Below are positions 1 to 8,537 of a stretch of DNA of 64,000 nt, piece after piece; position 1 is the first letter of the stretch, and each line of letters starts with the position of its first letter. Source of the DNA: Rhizobium sp. FKL33 (GTDB taxonomy: Bacteria > Pseudomonadota > Alphaproteobacteria > Rhizobiales > Rhizobiaceae). Position numbers and translations under genes: made by a program. The stretch covers positions 124,001 to 188,000 of the forward strand of contig NZ_STFX01000006.1 of NCBI RefSeq assembly GCF_005222915.1, read 5' to 3'. Below the pieces are notes generated by a model. The model was not told the DNA's origin. It made no database searches and worked only from the letters and a program-made list of their open reading frames with translations.

Positions 1-1
1 G

Positions 2-607
2 TATCAGACGGGCGCCGGCGACGCCGACTTCCCGATCTCCTATGTCGCCTCCGACAACGTGCTCGGCGGGGCGATCGCCGCCCGCGCTCTGGCCGCTGCG
101 ATCGGCGACAAGGGCAAGGTCTATGTGTCCAACGTCAAGCCGGGCATCTCGACGACCGATCAGCGCGAAGAAGGCTTCAAGGCCGAAATGGCCAAGCATC
201 CGGGCATCACCGTGCTTGAGACGCAGTATAACGACAACGACGCCAACAAGGCGGCCTCTCAGCTGCAGGCCGTTTACGCCCGTAACCCCGATCTCTCGGG
301 CGTGTTCGGCGCGAACCTGTTCTCGGCTCTCGGCGCCGCCAACGGCGTCCAGCAGGCGGGCCAGACCGGCAAGGTCCGGGTCGTCGCCTTCGACGCGCCC
401 GGCAGCATTGTCGACAACATCAACTCAGGCCTGGTCGATTTGGCGATCGCCCAGCATCCCGCCGAAATCGGCTATTTCGGCGTCATGGCGGCCTACGCCC
501 ATCTGACCGGCAATTCCGTGCCGACCTCGATCGGCACCGGCTTTACCGTGATCGACAAGTCCAACCTGTCCGATCCGAACGTCGCCAAGTTCATCTACTC
601 GGAATAA
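2..607 (+). CDS. Sugar ABC transporter substrate-binding protein, 5' truncated
   Basis: The last 201 residues of a periplasmic type I (ribose/galactose-class, Peripla_BP_4) sugar-binding protein; the N-terminus and signal peptide lie before the window. The frame is open from base 2. Visible family features are the second-lobe core with QREEGF followed by ANKAASQLQAVYARNPDLSGVFGAN, and the hinge-side segment VRVVAFDAPG. It would deliver a sugar to the permease and ATPase that follow on the same strand. A GC-rich hairpin separates it from the permease, as is common where the binding protein is made in excess. The sugar cannot be read from sequence. Confidence 0.88.
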   Translation, partial: YQTGAGDADFPISYVASDNVLGGAIAARALAAAIGDKGKVYVSNVKPGISTTDQREEGFKAEMAKHPGITVLETQYNDNDANKAASQLQAVYARNPDLSGVFGANLFSALGAANGVQQAGQTGKVRVVAFDAPGSIVDNINSGLVDLAIAQHPAEIGYFGVMAAYAHLTGNSVPTSIGTGFTVIDKSNLSDPNVAKFIYSE

Positions 608-625
608 CCCATACTCCCTGAGCCT

Positions 626-653
626 CGGCGCCCACGCTTCGCGATGGGCGCCG
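626..653 (+). terminator. Hairpin between binding-protein and permease genes
   Basis: A 9-bp perfect stem (CGGCGCCCA at 626-634 pairing with TGGGCGCCG at 645-653), with CGC/GCG able to pair inside the loop, followed by a short T-run. It sits 18 bases after the binding-protein stop. It could be a partial terminator or a 3' mRNA stabiliser giving more binding protein than permease. Confidence 0.5.
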
Positions 654-722
654 CTTTTCCTCGTTTGACGCGTCGGGGCGATGTTGTTCGCCCGGTCGCC
701 GGGACTGAACCCGGGAAAACCA

Positions 723-1787
723 ATGACGGATATTGCAACCATGACGACCGAGGCCGAAAAACACGTCGCGCCGCAGGCCGACCACGCCGAAGCCGGCAAG
801 ACGCTGCTGCAGCGGATCGCCCAACTCAGGGCCTGGCTGTTTCTGGCCGCCCTCATCATCATTTTTGAAATCTGGTCCCGCATTTCGTTCGGCGGCACCT
901 TCGCTTTCTCGTCTTTCAACTGGCAATCGGTGGCGATCTTCGCCGTGGCGCCGCTGCTGATCGCGGTGGGCCAGACCTTTGTCATCATTTCCGGCGGCAT
1001 CGATCTCTCCACCGGCTTCATCATGGGCCTCGCAGCCGTCGTCGCCGCGCATCTGACCAATATCGCCGGTGTCTACATGCCGCTGCCGTTCGCCATGCTG
1101 TTCGGCATTCTGGCGGCCATCGCCGCCGCCGCCATTCCCGGCGTAGTCAACGGCCTCCTGATTTCCCGGCTCAAGATTCCGCCCTTCATCGGCACGCTCG
1201 GCATGTTCGGCGTCGCCCGCGGTGCGGCCTTTCTTCTCGCCGGCGGCACCACTGTGCCGGTCAACAATTCCTGGTTCGCGGCGCTCGGCAATGGCCGTCT
1301 GTTCGGCGTGCCCTATCTGGTCATCGTCACCGCCGTTTTCGTGCTGGCCATGCATTATGTGCTCAGCCAGACCCGGTTCGGCCAGCACAATTACGCCATC
1401 GGCGCCAATGCCCAGGCGGCGCGCCGGGCCGGCATCGACATCAAGGCGCATATCTTGAAGCTCTATGTCCTCTCGGCAATGTGCGCTGGCTTGGGCGGCG
1501 CGCTTTATGCGGCCCGCTTCACCGCCGGCGCAGCGCAAGCGGGCGAGCCTCTGCTGCTCGATTCCGTTGCAGCCGTGGTCATCGGCGGCGCGTCGCTCTT
1601 CGGCGGCTCGGGCTCGATCATCGGCACGGTTGCCGGCGCTCTCGTCATCGCCGTGATCCAATATGGCCTCGTCTTCATCGATGTCGAACCCTTCTGGCAG
1701 TTCATCGCCGTCGGCGTCGTCATCATCATTTCCGTGCTGATCGACCAGGCCCAGCGCCGGTTCAGCGGAGGCAAGCAGGATGAATAG
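723..1787 (+). CDS. Sugar ABC transporter permease (RbsC/FrcC type)
   Basis: Inner-membrane permease of the BPD_transp_2 family, 354 residues from the ATG at 723. An in-frame ATG at 681 would add 14 residues, but 723 has GGGA just upstream and gives a normal N-terminus. The sequence is strongly hydrophobic with about 8-10 predicted membrane segments. It carries the family signature GQTFVIISGGIDLSTG near residue 90, NGLLISRLKIPPFIGTLG, and the cytoplasmic coupling loop AIGANAQAARRAGI. The gene overlaps the downstream ATPase by 8 bases, so the two are translationally coupled. It works with the truncated binding protein to its left. Confidence 0.92.
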   Translation: MTDIATMTTEAEKHVAPQADHAEAGKTLLQRIAQLRAWLFLAALIIIFEIWSRISFGGTFAFSSFNWQSVAIFAVAPLLIAVGQTFVIISGGIDLSTGFIMGLAAVVAAHLTNIAGVYMPLPFAMLFGILAAIAAAAIPGVVNGLLISRLKIPPFIGTLGMFGVARGAAFLLAGGTTVPVNNSWFAALGNGRLFGVPYLVIVTAVFVLAMHYVLSQTRFGQHNYAIGANAQAARRAGIDIKAHILKLYVLSAMCAGLGGALYAARFTAGAAQAGEPLLLDSVAAVVIGGASLFGGSGSIIGTVAGALVIAVIQYGLVFIDVEPFWQFIAVGVVIIISVLIDQAQRRFSGGKQDE

Positions 1788-2526
1788 TCAAACGCCCCTT
1801 CTCGAAGTCCGCAATCTCTCCCGTCATTTCGGCGCGGTCCGGGCCCTCGAAGGCTGCTCCATGGCGGTCCGCCCCGGCGAAGTCGTGGCGCTGGCCGGCG
1901 ACAACGGCGCAGGCAAGACCACAATGATCAAGGCGCTTTCGGGCGTTTACCCGCCGACTTCAGGTGAAATCCTGATCGAAGGCGAGGAGGTGAAGTTCGG
2001 CTCGCCGCAAGAGGCGCGCGCGCTCGGCATCGAAACGATCTATCAGGATCTGGCGCTCGCCGACAATCTCACCATCGGCGCCAATATCTTTCTCGGCCGC
2101 GAACCGATGCGCAAGTTGTTCGGCTTCCTGCCGGCGCTCGACCGCAAGAAGATGGCGGATGCGGCGCGGGAAACCATGGCCAAGCTGGATTTCCACGTCA
2201 AACGGCTGGACGCGCCGGTGAGCAACTTCTCCGGCGGCCAGCGGCAGGCGGTGGCCATCGGCCGCGCCGTCTACTGGAACGCCAAGATCCTGATCATGGA
2301 CGAACCGACCGCAGCGCTCGGCGTGCCCGAACAGCGCAAGGTGATCTCGCTGATCAAGGCGCTGAAGGCGCAGGGCAAGGGCGTGATCTTCATCTCGCAT
2401 AACCTGCAGGACATTTTCGCCGTCTCGGACCGCATCGTGGTGCTGCGCCGCGGGGTCGTCGCAGGCGAAAGACAGATTGCCGAGACGACGCATGACGAGA
2501 TCGTCAAGCTGATGATCGGCGGCTGA
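1780..2526 (+). CDS. Sugar ABC transporter ATP-binding protein, single domain (FrcA-like)
   Basis: A 248-residue ATPase with Walker A GDNGAGKT (residues 40-47), a Q-loop in IYQDLALADNL, the signature FSGGQRQ and Walker B ILIMDEPTAALG. It is half the length of RbsA/MglA, which carry two fused ABC domains; the rhizobial fructose importer ATPase FrcA is single-domain like this one, so a homodimer is expected. It overlaps the permease by 8 bases. It powers uptake of the sugar recognised by the binding protein at the window start. Substrate unknown; the neighbours suggest a sugar or sugar acid feeding the mannonate-type genes nearby. Confidence 0.92.
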   Translation: MNSQTPLLEVRNLSRHFGAVRALEGCSMAVRPGEVVALAGDNGAGKTTMIKALSGVYPPTSGEILIEGEEVKFGSPQEARALGIETIYQDLALADNLTIGANIFLGREPMRKLFGFLPALDRKKMADAARETMAKLDFHVKRLDAPVSNFSGGQRQAVAIGRAVYWNAKILIMDEPTAALGVPEQRKVISLIKALKAQGKGVIFISHNLQDIFAVSDRIVVLRRGVVAGERQIAETTHDEIVKLMIGG

Positions 2527-2546
2527 TCGCCACGCGCTTCGATATC

Positions 2547-2576
2547 GGAGGCTCCGGCTCAAGCGCCGGGTCCTCC
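2547..2576 (+). terminator. Hairpin after sugar ABC operon
   Basis: GGAGG (2547-2551) and CCGGC (2554-2558) pair with GCCGG (2565-2569) and CCTCC (2572-2576), interrupted by one 2x2 internal loop. It begins 21 bases after the ATPase stop and is followed only by TT, so it is a weak terminator or an RNA stabiliser. Confidence 0.45.
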
Positions 2577-2662
2577 TTAAGCCTTGGCAAAGGCGACCAG
2601 CCCTTGATATGAGGCGAAAAGCGCGGACGCGACGGCATCCCGCGTCATCAAGGGGAATAGAC

Positions 2663-3451
2663 ATGCAGAAAGAGACGGCGGCCAGCGCCGCGCTGCCGGC
2701 GGTGCGGCAAAACCGCCTCATCGATCTTCTCCGGCAGCATGGACAACTGACCGTCAACGAATTGATGGAGCAGCTTTCTGTCTCCCGCGACACCGTCCGG
2801 CGAGATCTCGATCAGCTCGAGCAGCGCGGGCTTCTCCTGCGCACCCATGGCGGCGCCGTTTTCAACGATGCGCTGGTGCGCGTCGACACCACGCTCGGCA
2901 GCCGCATGGACGCCTATACCGCCGCCAAGCAGCGGATCGCCAAGAAGGCGGCCTCGCTCATTCGCAATGGCGAAACGCTGATCGTCAATGGCGGCTCCTC
3001 CACCTGCTATTTTGCCGCAGCGCTGGGCGAACGCCGTGATCTGACGCTGATCACCAACAATCTCCGCATTCCGCCTGTTGCGCCCGACAATGCCGTCAGG
3101 GCGCTGCATATTCTCGGCGGCGTCTATTGGCCGGTGTCGCAGGTGACGATCGGCGCAGTCGGCTTTCCCGAAGTCTCCGGCATCAGCGCCGACACGGCCG
3201 TGATCGGCGCCACCGGCTTATCGATCGCCGGCGTCACCATGGGCCGGCTCGACGAGGCCTCGGAGACGGCGGCGATGATCAAGATCGCCAGCCGCGCCAT
3301 CGCGCTCATCGATCATTCGAAATTCGGCGTCACCGCCTTCGCCAAGATCGCCACCTTCGCGCAGATCGGCGTGGTGATCACCGATGAATGGCCGCCCGAG
3401 CCGATCGCTCAGGCGATGAAGAAGGCCGGAACCCAGCTGATTGTCGCTTAA
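2663..3451 (+). CDS. DeoR-family transcriptional regulator
   Basis: A 262-residue repressor. The N-terminal DeoR winged helix-turn-helix (about residues 14-70) contains RLIDLLRQHGQLTVNELMEQL and VSRDTVRRDLDQLEQRGLL followed by RTHGGA, the family hallmark. The C-terminal DeoR sensor domain, which binds sugar phosphates in this family, has the NGGSSTCYFAAAL phosphate-loop-like stretch. An upstream in-frame ATG at 2609 is possible, but 2663 is preceded by AGGGGAA at 2651-2657 and fits family starts. It follows the sugar importer on the same strand and probably controls that operon or the converging epimerase operon. Confidence 0.9.
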   Translation: MQKETAASAALPAVRQNRLIDLLRQHGQLTVNELMEQLSVSRDTVRRDLDQLEQRGLLLRTHGGAVFNDALVRVDTTLGSRMDAYTAAKQRIAKKAASLIRNGETLIVNGGSSTCYFAAALGERRDLTLITNNLRIPPVAPDNAVRALHILGGVYWPVSQVTIGAVGFPEVSGISADTAVIGATGLSIAGVTMGRLDEASETAAMIKIASRAIALIDHSKFGVTAFAKIATFAQIGVVITDEWPPEPIAQAMKKAGTQLIVA

Positions 3452-3452
3452 A

Positions 3453-3493
3453 GCAATTCCAGCAAAAGCGTGGAGCGGTTTTGCTGGAATTGC
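3453..3493. repeat. 41-nt palindrome between convergent genes, rhizobial intergenic repeat type
   Basis: GCAATTCCAGCAAAA (3453-3467) and TTTTGCTGGAATTGC (3479-3493) form a perfect 15-bp stem; two further pairs inside leave a 5-base loop. It starts 2 bases after the DeoR stop and lies before the converging epimerase stop, so it can act as a shared terminator. Near-identical GCAATTCC...GGAATTGC elements are, from memory, dispersed in many Rhizobiales genomes. Confidence 0.7.
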
Positions 3494-3505
3494 GTGAAAA
3501 CAAAC

Positions 3506-4207
3506 TTATAGCGCGCGCAGCCAGGCCATGCGCGCCGGCAGATCCGGATCGTTGAAGGCGAGCGAGCCCATCACAACCGTCTGAGCGCCCGCCTGACGGA
3601 GCAGCGGAACCGTCGTCTCACGGATACCACCATCCGCCGCCAGAACCGCATTGTCGCGGCCGGAGGCGGCGATGAGCGCCCCGGCTTCCTGAAGCCTCGG
3701 GCAGGCGGTTTCCGACAAGCCCTGTCCCTTGACGCCGATGGCCGTGCCGAGCAGCGTGACGAAATCGAGCATGGACACGTAAGGCGCAAGCGCCGACACC
3801 GGCGTCTCCAGCCGCAACACCAGCCCGGCTTTCACGCCCAATTCCGCGATCAGATCCAGCCCTGCGCTGGTGACGTCGCCGGTCTCGGGATGGAAGGAAA
3901 TCAGGTCCGCGCCGGCTTCGGCAAACTGGCGGATCTGGCTGAGCAGGATGTCGCCCTCGATCATCAGATGCACATGGATGGGCTTGGCCGTGAGTTTGCG
4001 GATGCGGGCGATCTGATCGGGAAACATTAGGAAGGACGGGGCGAAACGGCCGTCTGCGGCGTCCGCATGATAGAGATCGACGAAGTCGTCGACCCTGAGT
4101 ATATCGGCTTCGAGATTGGCGAGGTCGGCCGACCACAGCGAATATTCCGCCATCAGGCGCTCGCGCGGCAAAGTGTCGAACCAGTCGGAATTGGGCTTCA
4201 GGCTCAT
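3506..4207 (-). CDS. Ribulose-phosphate 3-epimerase family protein
   Basis: A 233-residue TIM-barrel protein of the Rpe/AlsE family. The metal and catalytic positions are all present: YHADAADGRFAP supplies His47 and Asp49 (the HxD metal pair), VHLMI supplies His80, and AADGGI supplies Asp192. The rest diverges from housekeeping Rpe (for example DAADGRFAP for the usual DVMDGHFVP), so it more likely epimerises a dedicated pathway intermediate such as a ketose phosphate. It is the last gene of a four-gene leftward operon and overlaps the hydrolase start by 4 bases. No sugar kinase is visible to supply the phosphorylated substrate. Confidence 0.85.
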   Translation of the reverse strand: MSLKPNSDWFDTLPRERLMAEYSLWSADLANLEADILRVDDFVDLYHADAADGRFAPSFLMFPDQIARIRKLTAKPIHVHLMIEGDILLSQIRQFAEAGADLISFHPETGDVTSAGLDLIAELGVKAGLVLRLETPVSALAPYVSMLDFVTLLGTAIGVKGQGLSETACPRLQEAGALIAASGRDNAVLAADGGIRETTVPLLRQAGAQTVVMGSLAFNDPDLPARMAWLRAL

Positions 4208-5025
4208 GATCGGGAATCCCTGGATGTCATTCGGAAAAAGGCGGATAGCGCGCCTTTGAGTTCGGCGGCGTAGGCCGTGCGATCCACGGCTTTCGGCGTG
4301 ATTTCGGCGCAGACCGCGCCGGGAATAAACGAGGCGAGTTTTCGCGCGTAATCGAGCGGGTGGACAACGTCGACCCCGTGCCCGACCGTCAATGTCGGGA
4401 CGCGAATGGCGGCAAGATCCTCTTCCGTCACCCCCGGGCCATCAAGCGCGATGTCCAGCAGGAGAGCGGCGAGTTGATCCGGTTCGGGATGGGCGAAGAA
4501 ACCGAGCAACGAGACGAGATTGTCGGGCGCGTGCTCCGCCAGATAAAGCCCGATCGGGGAGGCGGCGAAACTGTCGCGCCCCTCCGCCCCATGCGCCCGG
4601 AGATGGTGGGCGACCGCCACGAATGGCTGCATATTGGTGGGCGCGGCAGCCGTAAGCCAGGCGGGACGCACCAGCGCGAGCGCGTCGATGCGATCGGGAA
4701 AACGGCAGGCGATGTTGAGGGCGACGGCTGCGCCCATGGAAACGCCGCCTATCGAAAACCGTTCGAGGCCGAGACCGTCCGCCGTGGCGATGACGTCATC
4801 GGCAAAGCGGGCGATGGAATAACGCCCCTTGGGATCGAAGGGGCTGAGCCCATGGCCTCGGCATTCCACCGTGACGCGCCGGCACGGCAAATCGGCGGGA
4901 AAGCTGTCGGCGATCTGGTTTCTGTCGCCGCCCAGGCCATGCTGGAAGACAACAGGCGCGCCCGAGCCGATATCCACGACATGGAGCGACGGCGTCGAGA
5001 CCAGTGTCAGTTTGTCCGCCATCAT
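4204..5025 (-). CDS. Alpha/beta-fold hydrolase
   Basis: A 273-residue cytoplasmic alpha/beta hydrolase. It has the oxyanion loop FQHGLGGDRNQ (residues 27-37), the CRGHGLSP turn, and the nucleophile elbow GGVSMG with Ser96. An Asp in VPTLTVGHGVDVVHP and a C-terminal segment would complete the triad, but the expected His near the C-terminus (GHG/GHxP region) is not obvious. A second in-frame ATG follows the first directly. It overlaps both neighbours by 4 bases. Within a sugar-acid operon a lactonase or sugar-ester hydrolase role is plausible but unproven. Confidence 0.85.
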   Translation of the reverse strand: MMADKLTLVSTPSLHVVDIGSGAPVVFQHGLGGDRNQIADSFPADLPCRRVTVECRGHGLSPFDPKGRYSIARFADDVIATADGLGLERFSIGGVSMGAAVALNIACRFPDRIDALALVRPAWLTAAAPTNMQPFVAVAHHLRAHGAEGRDSFAASPIGLYLAEHAPDNLVSLLGFFAHPEPDQLAALLLDIALDGPGVTEEDLAAIRVPTLTVGHGVDVVHPLDYARKLASFIPGAVCAEITPKAVDRTAYAAELKGALSAFFRMTSRDSRS

Positions 5026-5843
5026 ACAGCCAGGCTCCGGAGAAAGTCTGAAACCTCCGGCGCTTCCGCTTCCGACAGTCCATGGGTCACCACAGGACCA
5101 TCGAAACCCACTGCCTTCAAGCGGCGAAACATATCCGGGAAATCCACCACGCCGCGACCGGCGGTCACGAACGCGCCGTCGGCGTCGCGATCCTTGGCAT
5201 GCGCCATGGCGATGCGCGGACCGAGCGCGTCGATTGCGGCCGCCACGATCGCGCGGGCTTCTTCCACGCTCGCCTTTTCGAACAGATTGGCGGGGTCCAG
5301 CACGATCTTCAGCCTGTCCGAGGGCACGGCGGCGAAAAGCCGTGCGGCGTCATCGGCGTCGCGGATCACATTGGCCTGCTCCGGCTCGATCCCAAGGGAG
5401 ACGCAATGCGCTTCGGCAAGCGTCGCGGCGCGGCCCATCTCCTTGATGAGATCCCGCCAGGCTTCCTCCGTCTGATTGTCAGGATGATGCCGCCATTGAT
5501 TGTCGGCATCCCGCGTGCCGGTGCACAAAGTCACCAGGGGAATGCCGAGATCGGCGGCCGCGCGGATGGCGACGCCGAGCCTGACGAGGCCCTCGGCGCG
5601 AACGGCCTTGTCGGGATGGATCATATTATAGGTCGCAGACAGTGCCGAAATCTCGACGCCGGACGCTTGGCGCGCCACCGAGATATCTTCGAGCACGGCC
5701 TCGTCGAGACTGTCCGGCATCGGAGGCAGGCCGCAACAAGCGAAATTGAACTGTACGCAGTCATAGCCCGCAGCCTTGGCAGCTGACAGGACCGGTCCCG
5801 GGCGCTCGCCGGCAAATGTCTTGGCGAAAATGCCGATCTTCAT
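5022..5843 (-). CDS. Sugar phosphate isomerase/epimerase (xylose-isomerase-like TIM barrel)
   Basis: A 273-residue AP_endonuc_2 superfamily protein (IolE/IolI/hydroxypyruvate-isomerase type). It begins KIGIFAKTF, carries SALSATYNMIHPD and LGIEPEQ (the Glu metal ligand region), then LKIVLDPANLFE and MAHAKDRDADGAF for further metal ligands. The gene overlaps the upstream MocA-type oxidoreductase by a single base and the downstream hydrolase by 4, so they are co-translated. Pairing of this fold with Gfo/Idh/MocA oxidoreductases is a frequent theme in polyol and inositol-like catabolism. Exact substrate unknown. Confidence 0.88.
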   Translation of the reverse strand: MKIGIFAKTFAGERPGPVLSAAKAAGYDCVQFNFACCGLPPMPDSLDEAVLEDISVARQASGVEISALSATYNMIHPDKAVRAEGLVRLGVAIRAAADLGIPLVTLCTGTRDADNQWRHHPDNQTEEAWRDLIKEMGRAATLAEAHCVSLGIEPEQANVIRDADDAARLFAAVPSDRLKIVLDPANLFEKASVEEARAIVAAAIDALGPRIAMAHAKDRDADGAFVTAGRGVVDFPDMFRRLKAVGFDGPVVTHGLSEAEAPEVSDFLRSLAV

Positions 5844-6916
5844 CAGACGGCTCCCCTGATCTCTCCGACAAAGATCTTGTCGCCGCTCTCGGCCGACCGG
5901 GCGATCGCCGCCATGGCCCTGACGCTCGCCAGTCCGTCGACGATATTGGCGCCCTGCATGGGCGCGCCGTCGAGAATGACGCGGGCAAAGCCTTCGAGCT
6001 GGCGACGGTAGAAATGACCATCCGCGCCGAGCGGGCGATGATAGGTCGCGGTTCGCTCGTCGAAGATCTCGACTTCGGAAGACCGGTAATACCAGGGGTT
6101 AAAGGTCTTGGCGGTGACGCTGCCATTCTGGCCATAGAGCTGGAAGCCTTCGTGCCAATCCATCCGCACCGCCACAGTCAGGTCGAGATGACCGAGAGAC
6201 CCATCGGCGAATTCCGTTTCGACGAACCAGGAATAGGCGCCGAACCGCTCGAGCAACCGCGCTCGCACCCAGGTGATCTCGCCGCAGAGATAGCGGGCGA
6301 GGTCGACCAGATGGCAGCCATGCGCCAGCATGTAATAGCGCTTGAGATCCGCCTTCGGATTCTCCTTTGGCTTGAGCGCCGCCTTGCTGAAAACAGGCAG
6401 GGGCTGAACCGCATCGGTCATCGTGTAGCGATGCGTGCTGTCGCAATACCAGGCCTTCAACGCCAGGCGCTCGCCCATATCATGGTCGATGAAGCTCTTC
6501 GCCGCCTCGATGCCGGGGTCGAAGCGCTTCATATGGCCGATCTGCAGCACCTTGCCGGTGCGCTCCACCACGGCCTGGAGGGTCTCGACCTCCTCCACGG
6601 AAAGGCCGATCGGCTTCTCGCAGAGAACATGTTTCCCGGCTTCCAGGGCCTTGATCGAGGCCGGCACATGGAATGCGTCCGATGTGGCGATGATCACCGC
6701 TTCAAGCTCGGGATCGGCGAGCATCTGGTCATAGTCGAGATAGATCTTGTCAGGCTCGTAAGTCGCCCCCATGCGGCGGGCGAGATCCTCGGCGGCGTCG
6801 CAGATTGCGTAGAGGCGGCAATTGGCGGCCTTCACGGCGGATTCGAAATGCGCGAACTGGGCGATCGGGCCGCAACCCAATACGCCGACCCGCAATTGCC
6901 GGCTGTCTTTCTTCAC
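5843..6916 (-). CDS. Gfo/Idh/MocA-family oxidoreductase
   Basis: A 357-residue NAD(P)-dependent dehydrogenase. The Rossmann fold starts RVGVLGCGPIAQFAHF, followed by YAICDAAEDLARRMG, the AVIIATSDAFHVP strand and the diagnostic CEKPIGLSVEE containing the catalytic Lys region. The start is GTG at 6916 with a strong GGGAGG ribosome site 5 bases upstream. It leads the operon with the TIM-barrel epimerase, hydrolase and RPE-like gene. It probably oxidises a cyclic sugar, polyol or sugar acid to a keto form that the next genes isomerise. Confidence 0.9.
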   Translation of the reverse strand: MKKDSRQLRVGVLGCGPIAQFAHFESAVKAANCRLYAICDAAEDLARRMGATYEPDKIYLDYDQMLADPELEAVIIATSDAFHVPASIKALEAGKHVLCEKPIGLSVEEVETLQAVVERTGKVLQIGHMKRFDPGIEAAKSFIDHDMGERLALKAWYCDSTHRYTMTDAVQPLPVFSKAALKPKENPKADLKRYYMLAHGCHLVDLARYLCGEITWVRARLLERFGAYSWFVETEFADGSLGHLDLTVAVRMDWHEGFQLYGQNGSVTAKTFNPWYYRSSEVEIFDERTATYHRPLGADGHFYRRQLEGFARVILDGAPMQGANIVDGLASVRAMAAIARSAESGDKIFVGEIRGAV

Positions 6917-6942
6917 GGTTTCCTCCCAAAAATCCGTCAGGA

Positions 6943-6971
6943 AAGAAATGCGCTCTTCTGCGAAATGTCAA
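6943..6971 (-). promoter_or_regulatory. Candidate promoter for the oxidoreductase/epimerase operon
   Basis: On the minus strand a consensus -35 TTGACA (6971-6966) is followed 17 bases later by TTTCTT (6948-6943), 27 bases ahead of the GTG start. Alphaproteobacterial sigma-70 promoters depend mainly on TTGAC. The -10 is weak. Confidence 0.35.
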
Positions 6972-7010
6972 GCGATATGAGCAGATAAACGCATAAATGC
7001 TGAATTCAGA

Positions 7011-7793
7011 TCAAGCGACGCCGAGACCTGCAAGCAGCCCGCCGTCGATCCGATAATCCGCGCCGGTGATGAAACCAGACTTCTCCGACGCCAGAAAACA
7101 GACGAGGCGCGCCACTTCCTCCGGCTCGCCGATGCGGCCGATAGGATGCGCAGCCCCGAAACGGCGGAAGGCATCCTCGACATCGGCGTCGTCGCCGTCG
7201 AAGGTGCGGGCGGCGAGTTCGAGGATCGGGGTGCGGACAGAGCCGGGGCTGATGGAATTCACCCGCACATTGGCTTTAGCGTGATCAAGCGCCATGGCCC
7301 GCGTCAGCGCATGGATCGCGCCTTTGGTCGCGACATAGGCGGCGACATTCTTCTGGCAGGCATGCCCCTGCACGGAGGCGATGTTGAGGATCGCGCCGCC
7401 GCCCTTCTTTTCCATCAGGGGTATTCCGTATTTGCCGGTCAGCTGGATCGAGCCGACATTGACCGCATAGGCGCGCAGGAAAATCTCATGTTCGGTCGTG
7501 ACCACCGTGCCATAGGGGTGCACTGCCGCCGAATTGACGATGACGTCGAGACCACCATGCTCGCGTCCAAGCGCCTCGAATACGGCAGCCACCTGATGTT
7601 CATCCGCGACATCGGCCTGCCGGACGGCAAGGGACAGCGCCTCGCCAGCGGCGATTTCGGCCAGCTCCGCATTCGCCTTGGGATCGATGCCGAGCGCCGT
7701 CACCGTGGCGCCCTCTTTCGCCAGCGCGATCGCCGCCGCGCGGCCGATGCCCGACGTTCCCGTCACTACGGCGATCTTTCCTGAAAACTCCAC
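7011..7793 (-). CDS. SDR-family oxidoreductase
   Basis: A 260-residue classical short-chain dehydrogenase. The cofactor site [20 protein letters not shown] (the NNAG position), the active-site Ser in NIASVQGH and YVATKGAI supplying the YxxxK pair are all present, and it ends with [11 protein letters not shown]. The start is GTG at 7793, preceded by GGAGGAGT. It lies 2 bases after the FadR-type regulator and is divergent from uxuA. In several bacteria an SDR replaces UxuB as the fructuronate/mannonate oxidoreductase, which fits this setting; other sugar-alcohol substrates remain possible. Confidence 0.9.
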   Translation of the reverse strand: MEFSGKIAVVTGTSGIGRAAAIALAKEGATVTALGIDPKANAELAEIAAGEALSLAVRQADVADEHQVAAVFEALGREHGGLDVIVNSAAVHPYGTVVTTEHEIFLRAYAVNVGSIQLTGKYGIPLMEKKGGGAILNIASVQGHACQKNVAAYVATKGAIHALTRAMALDHAKANVRVNSISPGSVRTPILELAARTFDGDDADVEDAFRRFGAAHPIGRIGEPEEVARLVCFLASEKSGFITGADYRIDGGLLAGLGVA

Positions 7794-7795
7794 GA

Positions 7796-8515
7796 TTACT
7801 CCTCCCGATCCGCCTCGGGGCGGACAAAACGCATGCCGTATTCCAGATGCCGGCTCAGCAGATAGGCATAGGCGATCCGGTCCTTCGCCCGGAGAGCCTC
7901 GACGATGGACTTGTGCTCTCGCCAGGTCTCTTCATTGACGAAGCGTGTCTCCTTGCCGAGCCGCATCAGCTCCAACATCGATTGCCGCTGGTGGCGATAA
8001 CTCGCGAGCAGCACGGCATTGCCCGCCAAACCCACCAGTTTTTCGTGAAAGGCGTAGTCGGCTTCCGCCGCTTCGGCGACCGTGGCGCTATCGAGAATCC
8101 GGAGATTGGCTGCGTCCAGGTCAGCAAGCTGCGCCTCCGTCAACGTCAGCAGCGCGGCTTCGCCTGCGCCCGTCTCGACAACCTTGCGAAAACCCTGCAC
8201 TTCGCGAAAAGACGCCGGCGAAATCGCGTGATGCAGAGTGAGAAGCGACGACATCGCATCGGAATGGCGGTTGGCGAGAACCGCGCCGGCCTTCGGCTTG
8301 ATGTCCACGATCCCATAGGCGCGGAGATATTGCAGCGCCTCGCGGACTGTGTTGCGACTGGCTCCGAATTGCTGCGCGAGGTCGCGTTCGGTCGGCAAAG
8401 GATCGCCGAAAGACAAGCGCCGTTCGGCGATCATCTCCTGAATCCGCTCCACCAGCCTCGAGACGGCCGAGCCGCCGGGCTTGCGAGCGCCGCTCTCCGC
8501 TGCCTCGATCTGCAT
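7796..8515 (-). CDS. FadR-subfamily GntR regulator (FCD domain)
   Basis: A 239-residue GntR repressor. The winged helix spans roughly residues 14-80 ([31 protein letters not shown], recognition helix [19 protein letters not shown]). An all-helical FCD ligand domain follows, with [15 protein letters not shown] carrying the Asp/His metal-ligand pattern. I chose ATG 8515 because GGGAGG precedes it; an in-frame start at 8566 lacks such a site and would cover an operator. The gene leads the SDR operon and is divergent from uxuA, so it probably controls both directions and senses a sugar acid. Confidence 0.9.
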   Translation of the reverse strand: MQIEAAESGARKPGGSAVSRLVERIQEMIAERRLSFGDPLPTERDLAQQFGASRNTVREALQYLRAYGIVDIKPKAGAVLANRHSDAMSSLLTLHHAISPASFREVQGFRKVVETGAGEAALLTLTEAQLADLDAANLRILDSATVAEAAEADYAFHEKLVGLAGNAVLLASYRHQRQSMLELMRLGKETRFVNEETWREHKSIVEALRAKDRIAYAYLLSRHLEYGMRFVRPEADREE

Positions 8516-8537
8516 CTTGTCCTCCCGTCTCAATTGT

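Noticed and set aside
1780-2526. Degraded RbsA with a lost second ABC domain
   Set aside because: The single-domain protein is complete with all ATPase motifs and ends cleanly; single-domain FrcA-type ATPases are known, and no remnant of a second domain follows.
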